A stretch of 64,000 bases of DNA, from assembly GCA_006226595.1 (NCBI GenBank), contig SBGP01000111.1, forward strand, positions 62,001 to 126,000, in the 5' to 3' direction. Under the pieces are notes generated by a model. The model did no database searches and was not told the origin of the DNA. It saw only the letters and a list, made by a program, of their open reading frames with translations. Positions 56,686-64,000 of the stretch are shown one piece after another. A program made the translations under genes and the position numbers. Origin of the DNA: Deltaproteobacteria bacterium. GTDB lineage: Bacteria; Myxococcota_A; UBA796; GCA-2862545. The stretch's first letter is position 1. Every line of letters begins with the position of its first letter.

Positions 56686-57176
56686 TTGCTGTTGTACCGG
56701 CGGATCAGGTCGTCGGTCATGTCGACCGTCGCGCCACCGGCGAACACCACCGCCGCCTTGTCCACGACCAGGTCGTAGGACTTCTCCTTGGCGATGGTCT
56801 CGGTCAGGGCACGCATCTTCGTGTCGAGATCCGCGAGCAGCTGGTAGTAGGTGGTCTGCATCTCCTGCTCGTACTGCATGTACAGCTGCTGGAAACGCTC
56901 CTGCTTCGCGACGATGCCCGCCTCGACTTCCTTGCGGGCCTCGTCGGACATGACGGCGGCACGCTGCTGGTAGTCGGTGTACTCCTTCTCGAGCTCGACG
57001 CGCATGCCGTCCAGCTCGGTCTTGCGGGAGGCGTACATGGACTCCAGCTGGGACTGGGCAGCCTTGCCCTCCTCGGTCTCGTTGACGGCGCGCTCGAAGT
57101 CGACGACGGCAATCGTGCCCGCCTCGGCAACCGTGGCGCAGAGCAGGGTGAGCAGCAGGAAGATGTGGCGAAGCAT
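56682..57176 (-). CDS. skp: OmpH/Skp-family periplasmic chaperone
   Basis: Skp holds unfolded outer-membrane proteins in the periplasm. The 164-residue precursor has a signal peptide (MLRHIFLLLTLLCATVAEA), the GTIAVVDFERAVNETEEGK start of the mature protein, and a long charged coiled coil (about 45-125). It is normally next to bamA; here two genes lie between them. Confidence 0.9.
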   Translation of the reverse strand: MLRHIFLLLTLLCATVAEAGTIAVVDFERAVNETEEGKAAQSQLESMYASRKTELDGMRVELEKEYTDYQQRAAVMSDEARKEVEAGIVAKQERFQQLYMQYEQEMQTTYYQLLADLDTKMRALTETIAKEKSYDLVVDKAAVVFAGGATVDMTDDLIRRYNSK

Positions 57177-57308
57177 GCAGAGAACCTCGATGAATGCGGG
57201 TCCGCCCCGAAGGCGGGGTCGCGGGGCTTAACCGCTCGGTCACGGCCTTACCAACGCCCCGACGCTGCTACGTGTTCCGAGAGCGCCAAGCCTTCACGCC
57301 ATGCGCCG

Positions 57309-60227
57309 TCAACGCACCACCCGCGCCCCCACCAGGCCGAACCCCAGCACTCGCGCGTCCGCCGAGCGGCCGAGGACCTTGGGGGACACCGGGCGCGCGA
57401 AGCGCAAGCTCAGCGGCACCTCGCCTGTTCGACCGGCGTTCGCGGGCACGTCGACGGTGAAGGCGGTATCGATGCGCACCGGGATGGAGACCTCTGCGAG
57501 GCGCCGTTCACCGGCCCACACCTCGATCCCCTGCTCTGCCCCGGCCGCATAGCCACGACCGCGCAGCTCGATCCGCCACGGCCCCGGGCCCTCCACCGGC
57601 ACGGCGAGGTGGGACGTCTCGCCGAGGCTCCACACGATGTGCGGCTCGGGCCGCGCCCATCCCTCCCTCAGCCAGCCCAGGGGCGGGCCCGCAGGCAGGG
57701 TCTCCTCCGGCACCTCCAAGACGGTGAGGCTCTCTACGTGAAAGCCCAGCAGACGGCGATCCGTCGACCGCCCGAGGGAGATTGGAGAGACCGGAGCCCG
57801 CGGCCGAAAGGTCAGCCGGAGCGCGCCCACGGGTGACACGGCACTGCGCGGCACGCGGAGGACGAACTCGTCCGCACGCCGGTGCGGGGCCTCGAGAGTG
57901 GCGATCCGCCGCTCTCCGGCGTACACGTCGACCACCTGAGGCCCGGTCTCGGCGTAGCCCTGACCGCGCACATGCACCTCGAGATCGCGCTGCGGCAGTT
58001 CGTCGAGCACCACCGTGAGGCTCGCCTCCTCAGCCACCGTCCACACGCCGGTCTTACCGTGCGGAGACCAGCCAGCGCTCAGACGGGTGCCTTCTGGAAG
58101 GACCTCGGCGAAGGAGAGCTCTTGCCCGATGGTCGCGGTGGGGCCGCGGTGTCCGTCGCAGCCGTTTCGGGGCGGGTCGAACCCGAGCAGTGCGTAGCGG
58201 GCCCCCCGCGCAATCACGCGCGGTTCACCATCGAAGTCCAGCACCTGAGCTGCCTCGCGGGCGCCTCCGTCCTCCGGACGAATCAGCGCGACGTCGCAGG
58301 CCGGGTTGAACACCAACCCGAGACGCGCCACGGCTCTGCGCGTGTCCTCGCGAGCGACGTCGAGGACATAGGCGTCGGCGTCCGGCGACTGCATCTCGAG
58401 GCCGTATTCGTAGCGCTTCACCGCAAACACGCGACGCTCGGCGCAGCCGTCGCCCTCGCTCCGGTACAGGTGCCACAGAAGCCCGGCCTGACGATGCTCT
58501 TCGCGTCCTGGCCACACGTGCGGCAGCTCCGAGTCGGTACACAGCGCCTGGAGCTGCGCCTCGAACTGTCGCTCCCGCTCGACGCGGACCTCGCCCGTTC
58601 GCTCGACCGCGCGGAATGCCACGAGGCCGAAGGCGAGCAGCAGGGCGGCATGGGCCGGCCACCGCGTTCCCGGCAGCCTGCGCGCCACCGCGGAGGCCAT
58701 CACCACGAACACCACGCCGACCGCGGTGGGCGCACCCAGCTCGACGACGAGCGCCTGCTGGCGCCCGAAGAGCCACAGCGCACTGGTCGCCGAGACGAGA
58801 GAGGCCACGAGGAACCCCCAGCGCACGCCCCGGCTCCAGCGCTCCACGGGCACCTGACCCAAGAGGATCGGAAGACCGACGACGATCACGGGCACGTGGT
58901 AGCGCAGGGTCGTTCCCTCGTAGTCGTCGAGGCTCGACCAGGGCGAGCGGAGGAGGATCAGCTCGAGCACCAGGGTCGAGAGCGCCCAGCCCGCGAGGGC
59001 TCTCCTTCGCCAGCGCACAGACTCGGACGACGCCCGACCGAGCCATGCCGCCGATCCGAGACCGACGACCAGCGGCACGAACCAGGCGCGCCCGAGGCGT
59101 GCGGCGACGTGTCCCGGAATGCGCGATAGCGTGCCGACGGCATCGGCCTCGAGGTCGACCCAGAGCGTGTGGTGGCGCGACCAGAACGCCGAGGTCTTGC
59201 CCTCGAACAACACGACACCCCCCACTTCGAGCCCTACCGGTGCCAGGGGCGACCCGAAGAGGTCCCACGCGCGGATGGGCCAGATGGCGCCGGCCGCGAG
59301 CGCGACAACGACCGCGACCGCCAGATCGCGTCCTGAACACGCGATGCGGGGCCACCCACGCGTCCACGCCGTGCCCGCAAACGCCACGGTCGCCAGTGGG
59401 AGGTAGATCAGTGCGAGGGACTTGCTGCCCATGCACAGCCCGGCCACCAGCGCGAGGACCCACAGTTCCGCGCGCCCGAGCCGCCGTTCGAGGAGTGTCG
59501 CGACGAGTCCGCTCACCCAGGCGAGCGCCGTCGCTCCGAACCACATGTCCGTGGACGGGAGAATGGCGACCTGAAACAACGGCGTCGCCATCATCGCGAT
59601 GAACGGAAACGGCATCCACAGCAGGCCATCGTTGCCGGAGACCACCCGAAACAGCAGCGCGCTCGACGCGAAGAGCAAGGCAGCCGGGAGCAGGTTCATC
59701 CAGTCGACGACGAGCGGCGAGTCGGCCCACAGCCACAGCCAGCCGGCATGAACGCTGGCCGCCATCGGGTAGGCGTGCTCGGTCGGCGGCACGACCCAGA
59801 GCGAGTGGCCCTGCGCGAAGGTGAGCGCGTTGGGAATGTGGTAGTGCGCCGCGTCGTAGCCGCGCACCTCCGCTTCACGAAGGCTCGCCCATCCCCACTC
59901 CGCGGCCAGTCCGACGAGAAGGGCCAGCCCCGGGATCGCATCGGCAGCCAACGGCTCGAGCTCGGGTCCCTCCTGCCGACGGGCCCATGCCACGCCAGCG
60001 AGTCCGACCACCAGCAAGAGTGCAGAGGTCGTTCCGAGCGAGAGCCCGGTCACCACGGTCGCGACATGAAGGCACGCCATGTGCGCGCCGAGTGCCGCCA
60101 CCACCGCAGAGAACACAGCGCCTTCGCGGTGACGCCAGGGCGTGGATCTCCACCCCGCCAGGCCGCAGCCAAGCAGCTGAACGGCCGTCGCAATCGCCGC
60201 AATCAGACCGATATCGCCCTCCGGCAC
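57309..60227 (-). CDS. GT-C-like polytopic membrane protein with two C-terminal jelly-roll-like domains
   Basis: The 972-residue protein has about a dozen hydrophobic segments in its first 520 residues. An acidic loop after an early helix (RGYDAAHYHIPNALTFAQG) resembles the catalytic loop of GT-C glycosyltransferases using polyprenyl-phosphate sugars. The C-terminal 260 residues hold two related beta domains, each ending in a version of PVSPxxLGRSxDxRxLGF, a motif I associate with domains attached to polysaccharide glycosyltransferases. The GTG at 60227 follows AGGAGC too closely; a slightly different start is possible. The substrate is unknown. Confidence 0.75.
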   Translation of the reverse strand: MPEGDIGLIAAIATAVQLLGCGLAGWRSTPWRHREGAVFSAVVAALGAHMACLHVATVVTGLSLGTTSALLLVVGLAGVAWARRQEGPELEPLAADAIPGLALLVGLAAEWGWASLREAEVRGYDAAHYHIPNALTFAQGHSLWVVPPTEHAYPMAASVHAGWLWLWADSPLVVDWMNLLPAALLFASSALLFRVVSGNDGLLWMPFPFIAMMATPLFQVAILPSTDMWFGATALAWVSGLVATLLERRLGRAELWVLALVAGLCMGSKSLALIYLPLATVAFAGTAWTRGWPRIACSGRDLAVAVVVALAAGAIWPIRAWDLFGSPLAPVGLEVGGVVLFEGKTSAFWSRHHTLWVDLEADAVGTLSRIPGHVAARLGRAWFVPLVVGLGSAAWLGRASSESVRWRRRALAGWALSTLVLELILLRSPWSSLDDYEGTTLRYHVPVIVVGLPILLGQVPVERWSRGVRWGFLVASLVSATSALWLFGRQQALVVELGAPTAVGVVFVVMASAVARRLPGTRWPAHAALLLAFGLVAFRAVERTGEVRVERERQFEAQLQALCTDSELPHVWPGREEHRQAGLLWHLYRSEGDGCAERRVFAVKRYEYGLEMQSPDADAYVLDVAREDTRRAVARLGLVFNPACDVALIRPEDGGAREAAQVLDFDGEPRVIARGARYALLGFDPPRNGCDGHRGPTATIGQELSFAEVLPEGTRLSAGWSPHGKTGVWTVAEEASLTVVLDELPQRDLEVHVRGQGYAETGPQVVDVYAGERRIATLEAPHRRADEFVLRVPRSAVSPVGALRLTFRPRAPVSPISLGRSTDRRLLGFHVESLTVLEVPEETLPAGPPLGWLREGWARPEPHIVWSLGETSHLAVPVEGPGPWRIELRGRGYAAGAEQGIEVWAGERRLAEVSIPVRIDTAFTVDVPANAGRTGEVPLSLRFARPVSPKVLGRSADARVLGFGLVGARVVR

Positions 60228-60281
60228 GCTCCTAGCGCGGCCCGAAGCTCCGTGGTACCCAACCCTGACGCCGGAGCATGC

Positions 60282-60962
60282 ATGGGTCTGCTGCGAAGCC
60301 ACAAGCGGCAGGAGCTGCGCGAACTCAAGCTTCGCACGGTGAGCGCCTTCGACGCCCCGCTCGCGCGGGCCTACTCGCGGGTTCGCTTCGTGATCCTCCG
60401 CGAGCGCTTCCTCGAAGAGCTCGGTCAGTACCTCCCCGAAGAGGGTGAGGTCCTCGATGTCGGCGCGGGATTCGGACTGTTCGCGCTGTTCTTCGCGCAG
60501 CTTCGCCCGGGCATCCACATCACGGCCGTCGAGATGAACCCCCGTCGCGTCGCCGCCGCCCAGCGCGCCGCGGCGGCGCTCGGCGTGACGAATGTCGAGT
60601 TCCGCGTCGGAAGGGCCGAGGACCTACGCTTCGATCGCCCGCTCAGCGGCGCGTACACGCTGGACCTCCTGCATCACCTCGCCCCCGCGGACGTCGCTCC
60701 GCTCGTCGAGCGCCTGACGACCTGGCTCGAGCCCGGTGGCGTGCTGCTCGTCAAGGACGTCGAGACCGAGCCCGCAGCGAAGCGCTGGTTCACACACGCC
60801 ATGGACCTGCTCGTCGATCCCGGCTCCCCGCCGCGGTACCTGCCCCGCCGCGAGGTGGTCGAGATGCTCCAGGGCTTCGGCACGTCGGTGAAGGTGCACT
60901 CGATGCGCGACCTTCTCCCCTACCCGCACGTGCTCTACGTCGCGCACAAGCTCGGGGCGTAG
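60282..60962 (+). CDS. class I SAM-dependent methyltransferase
   Basis: The 226-residue protein has SAM motif I VLDVGAGFGLFALFFA (about 58-73), motif II near ITAVEMNPRRVAAAQ, and TLDLLHHLAPADVAPL. Small-molecule or lipid methylation is likely; the substrate is unknown. GGAG lies 6 bases before the ATG at 60282. It is transcribed against its neighbours, divergent from the GT-C-like gene, and convergent with bamA 49 bases away. Confidence 0.88.
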   Translation: MGLLRSHKRQELRELKLRTVSAFDAPLARAYSRVRFVILRERFLEELGQYLPEEGEVLDVGAGFGLFALFFAQLRPGIHITAVEMNPRRVAAAQRAAAALGVTNVEFRVGRAEDLRFDRPLSGAYTLDLLHHLAPADVAPLVERLTTWLEPGGVLLVKDVETEPAAKRWFTHAMDLLVDPGSPPRYLPRREVVEMLQGFGTSVKVHSMRDLLPYPHVLYVAHKLGA

Positions 60963-61011
60963 CGCCGCCGGAGTCACGCGCTCCGCCGGCCCACCCGATG
61001 CCGAGCCCGAC

Positions 61012-63471
61012 CTAGAAGAACGAGCCGATCGAGAAGTCGAACACCTGCTTGCGCTCGCCGTCGAGCGGCTTGAGCGGGAAGCCCCACTCGAAGCGCAGCG
61101 GGCCGATGGGCGAGCGCCAGCGCACACCGCCACCGACCGCGGTACGCAGGCCGAGCGGGTTGATGTGACCATTGCCCCACGGGTCGCCGAACGCGTTGCC
61201 GGCATCGAAGAACGCGACCAGGGTCACGCCCGCCGACTTGAGGATCGGGCTCTCGATCTCGATGTTGTTCACCCAGGTCTCGTTGCCGCCGACCACGAGG
61301 CGGTCATCGCCCGCCACCGGGTCGTCGGTGCTCGGGCTACGGATCGACGGCCCGAGCGAGAACCAGTTGAAGCCGCGCACGGAGTTGATGCCGCCCGCGC
61401 GGAAGCGGTGGATGAACGGGATGATGCGACCGTCCGTGGAGTCGACGCGCCCAAGCGTGCTGTTCACGCGGAAGACGAGCAGCTCGCTGTTCGGGATGAT
61501 CGGCTGGTACAGGCGGAAGTTCGCGCGGTTCTCGACGAAGTTGAAGTCGCCGCCGAGCATCTCGAGCACCTGGTTGTCGCCGACGCGGAAGCCACCCGCG
61601 AGCTCGGACGACAGGGACATGTAGAAGCCCTTCGTCGGCTGGATGCGGTTGTTGCGCTTGTCGACGGTCAGGTTCACGCCGATCGAGCTCGTCAGACCAC
61701 TGCGGTACAGCTCGCGACCGAGCACCTGCTTGGTGAACGGGTCGAGCGAGGTCAGGCCGACGTCCTCGAACGTGTACGAGAAGCCGAGGCGCATGTCGTT
61801 GCGCGCATCGAGGTACCGGCCGAGCTCCATCGAGGCGCCGCGCTGGTACTGGTTGAGCTGGAACTGCTGCTGGGTGTTGAACCCATCGATGCGGAAGGTC
61901 CACCGGCTGTCCAGGAAGTACGGGTCGTACAGGCTCAGGTTCCACTGACGGCGGATGCCCGACCAGTTGATCGCCGCGCTCATCAGGTAGCCGAGGCCCA
62001 GGAAGTTGTTCTTCTGGACGTTGCCCGTGAGCACGAAGCTCTCGAGGTTGCTGTAGCCGATGCCGAAGCTGAAGCTGCCGGTGGGCTGCTCGGAGACGCC
62101 GATGGAGAGATCGAGCACGTCCTCGCCGTCCCCGCGCGGCGTGGTGATGTTCACCTCGTCGAAGTAGCCGAGGCGCTCGAGGCGCTGGCGCGACGCCTTG
62201 ATGCGGGACCCGCGGTAGATCTCGCCCTCGTTGACGAGCAGCTCGCGGCGCACGACCTTGTCGAAGGTCGGGTCGTTTCCGGTGATGTCGATGCGCCCGA
62301 TGCGCATCTTCGGGCCCGTGTCGATCTGGAAGGTGATGTCCACCTTCTGGGTCTCGGGGTGCGTCTGCGTGAGCGGGATGACGTTGACGAAGGCGTAGCC
62401 CTGGTCGCTGTAGAAGTCCTGGATGTTGGACATCACGAGCTGCAGGGTCGAGTACTTGAACACCTCGCCGGTGGCGACGCGCGAGGTGCGCGTCTCGACG
62501 GCGAGTCGCGGCGCCTTGTTCTCGGTCGCCTCACGCCACTGCTCTTCCTGCACGTCTGCGACCATGCGGCCGTCGACGATCTCGAGCAGCGCGTCGCGGG
62601 TCAGCCCCTCGGCCTCGATGAAGTCGCCGGTGACGTCCACCGCACCGATGCTGTACTGCTCGCCCTCTTCGATGTGGTAGCTGATGAAGATGCTGCGCTT
62701 GTCGGGCGACAGGTACACGTTGGGCTCGCCGACCTGGACGTCCACGTAGCCATCCTCGAGGAACACGTAGCGAATCGTGAACGCGTCCTCGTCGAGGGAC
62801 TCGGCCTTGAAGTTGCCGCGCGAGGACAGCCACGGAAGGATGCCGCCTTCCTTGAGCTGCAGGTAGCGCTCGATCTTCTTGTCCGGGATGTTCTCATTGC
62901 CGGTGAAGTCGACGCGCTGGATGACGACCTTGCGGTTCTCCTGGATCTCGAACACGACCTCGACCTGGTCGTCCGGCAGCTCGCGAACGATCGGAGTCAC
63001 CTCGGCAAGGTAGAAGCCCTTCTCGACGTACACGTCGCGGATGCGGTCGGCGTTCTTCTTGAGCTCGGCGTCGTTGAGCACGGTGAACGTGCGGATGTCG
63101 ATCGCCTCGGAGACATCGTCGTCGTTGACCTTCTTGTTCCCGGAGTAGCGGACGTCGCGGACGGCAGGCTTCTCGTCGACCACGAACACGACCGCCACGC
63201 CCTCGGCCGTGGGGCGCATGTCGACCTTGACGTCGTCGAAGAAGCCGGTGGCGTACACGCCTCGAAGATCTCGGCGAACCTTGGACGCCGAGAGCTCCTC
63301 GCCCGCGCGCATGCGGATGGCGGCGAGCACGGTGGCCTCTTCGATACGACGGGTGCCCTCGACCTCGACGGACACGATGCGACCGCGTGCAGGCACGGGT
63401 GGCGCCGCCTCGGCGAGCATGGGGACAAGCGCCACGAACAGCGCGAGCAGGAACGGAAGCAGGCGCGTCAC
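61012..63471 (-). CDS. bamA: outer membrane protein assembly factor BamA
   Basis: BamA inserts beta-barrels into the outer membrane. The 819-residue precursor has a signal peptide (to about residue 22), a run of POTRA domains (VSVEVEGTRRIEEATV, VRDVRYSGNKKVNDDDV, QRVDFTGNENIPDKKI and so on) and an Omp85 barrel with the VRGFNWFSLGP version of the VRGF loop. It ends in Phe. The GTG at 63471 overlaps the lolD stop by 4 bases, so it is coupled to the lipoprotein-export ABC gene. Confidence 0.96.
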   Translation of the reverse strand: MTRLLPFLLALFVALVPMLAEAAPPVPARGRIVSVEVEGTRRIEEATVLAAIRMRAGEELSASKVRRDLRGVYATGFFDDVKVDMRPTAEGVAVVFVVDEKPAVRDVRYSGNKKVNDDDVSEAIDIRTFTVLNDAELKKNADRIRDVYVEKGFYLAEVTPIVRELPDDQVEVVFEIQENRKVVIQRVDFTGNENIPDKKIERYLQLKEGGILPWLSSRGNFKAESLDEDAFTIRYVFLEDGYVDVQVGEPNVYLSPDKRSIFISYHIEEGEQYSIGAVDVTGDFIEAEGLTRDALLEIVDGRMVADVQEEQWREATENKAPRLAVETRTSRVATGEVFKYSTLQLVMSNIQDFYSDQGYAFVNVIPLTQTHPETQKVDITFQIDTGPKMRIGRIDITGNDPTFDKVVRRELLVNEGEIYRGSRIKASRQRLERLGYFDEVNITTPRGDGEDVLDLSIGVSEQPTGSFSFGIGYSNLESFVLTGNVQKNNFLGLGYLMSAAINWSGIRRQWNLSLYDPYFLDSRWTFRIDGFNTQQQFQLNQYQRGASMELGRYLDARNDMRLGFSYTFEDVGLTSLDPFTKQVLGRELYRSGLTSSIGVNLTVDKRNNRIQPTKGFYMSLSSELAGGFRVGDNQVLEMLGGDFNFVENRANFRLYQPIIPNSELLVFRVNSTLGRVDSTDGRIIPFIHRFRAGGINSVRGFNWFSLGPSIRSPSTDDPVAGDDRLVVGGNETWVNNIEIESPILKSAGVTLVAFFDAGNAFGDPWGNGHINPLGLRTAVGGGVRWRSPIGPLRFEWGFPLKPLDGERKQVFDFSIGSFF

Positions 63472-64000
63472 GCGCCCTCCACGAAGCGGCCGTCCTCGAG
63501 AACGAGACGGCGCGGGAAGCGAGCGGCCAGCTCGTGACTGTGGGTCACGACGAGCAGGGTGCTGCCCAGCTGACGGTTGAGTTCGAGCATCAACTCGAAG
63601 ACGCCACCGGCGGTCTTCGGGTCGAGGTTTCCGGTGGGCTCGTCGGCGAGCACGAGACCCGGCCCCATGACCAGGGCACGCGCCAGCGCGACGCGCTGCT
63701 GCTCGCCGCCCGAGAGCTCTCCGGGCTGGTGCGTGAGGCGGTGACCGAGACCGACCACGCGGAGCAGTGCCTCGGCGCGAGCGCGGGCCACGCTGTTCGG
63801 GCTGCCTGCGAGCTGCACCGGCATCATCACGTTGCGCAGCGCGCTCAGCTCGGGGAGCAGGTTGTGGGCCTGAAACACGAAGCCGACCTTGAGGTTGCGG
63901 GTGCGCGCGCGCTCCGCGTCCCCCATCGTGGTCACGTCCTGGCCGAACAGGTGCAGCGAGCCCGCGGTCGGTCGGTCGAGGAGCCCGAGCATGTGCAGGA
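63468..64000 (-). CDS. lolD: LolD-type ABC transporter ATPase (N-terminus cut by window edge)
   Basis: LolCDE extracts lipoproteins from the inner membrane for the outer membrane. The visible 177 residues run from just after Walker A (LHMLGLLDRPTAGSL) through the Q-loop FVFQAHNLLPELSALRNV, the signature LSGGEQQRVALARAL, Walker B LVLADEPTGNLD and the switch His in VVTHSHELA. The motif context is that of LolD/MacB ATPases; the pairing with bamA favours LolD. The start lies beyond the window. Confidence 0.88.
   Translation of the reverse strand, partial: LHMLGLLDRPTAGSLHLFGQDVTTMGDAERARTRNLKVGFVFQAHNLLPELSALRNVMMPVQLAGSPNSVARARAEALLRVVGLGHRLTHQPGELSGGEQQRVALARALVMGPGLVLADEPTGNLDPKTAGGVFELMLELNRQLGSTLLVVTHSHELAARFPRRLVLEDGRFVEGA

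Overview
The window is about 64 kb of GC-rich, gene-dense bacterial chromosome with a Gram-negative envelope (BamA, Skp, LpxA, FabZ, a LolD-type ABC protein, a LamB-like porin and many lipoproteins). A MYXO-CTERM-like sorting tail, a FYDLN-acid protein, an AgmX/PglI C-terminal domain, a Sdh1-type succinate dehydrogenase anchor and many GTG/TTG starts suggest the old Deltaproteobacteria, most likely Myxococcota or a near relative. That placement is inference from gene content. I saw no tRNA, rRNA, CRISPR array, insertion sequence or prophage.

Layout. 1-8.9 kb (minus strand): sdhC-sdhA (sdhA cut by the window edge), metK, rpoN-hpf, pyrG and rplM-rpsI. 9-14 kb: a lipoprotein with eight Asp-box-like repeats, a FYDLN-acid protein, truA, and a 772-residue protein in which a MYXO-CTERM-like tail is followed in frame by a signal-peptide-like segment and an outer-membrane barrel. 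14-25 kb: an Asd-like protein lacking its catalytic residues, then a translation and envelope block (tsaB, rseP, cdsA, uppS, frr, pyrH, tsf, rpsB, secA). 25-29 kb: a LytM peptidase, a PP2C phosphatase, rsmA and tsaD.

29-38.6 kb is accessory. It holds an FAD oxidoreductase, a P1-family peptidase, a metallophosphatase/tetrahaem protein whose reading frame crosses one UGA, a SurA-N-like protein, rimI, a zinc-ribbon protein with 24 decapeptide repeats, a CPBP protease, a degenerate carbamoyltransferase and a double cyclic-nucleotide-binding protein. 38.8-53.5 kb: an NlpC/P60 lipoprotein, a GH13 amylase lipoprotein, a DprE1/DprE2-like pair, a DksA/TraR protein, two outer-membrane proteins, an Mrp-like ATPase with moaA, a LamB-like porin, a second LytM protein and small genes. 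53.5-64 kb: a PaaZ/BoxD-type aldehyde dehydrogenase and the bamA-skp-fabZ-lpxA envelope cluster. That cluster is split by a GT-C-like membrane protein and a methyltransferase, and it ends in a partial lolD.

The most interesting feature is at 30882-32414. The annotated-looking ORF begins only at 32195, but the same frame runs upstream through a single UGA (32267-32265) to a lipoprotein signal peptide. The UGA sits where a Cys would complete an EPCGC motif just before a PLGGL segment. It is followed by a hairpin whose GGUCU loop lies at the same distance from the UGA as in the E. coli fdhF SECIS. I read this as a candidate selenoprotein: a selenocysteine-containing, multihaem, metallophosphatase-like lipoprotein.
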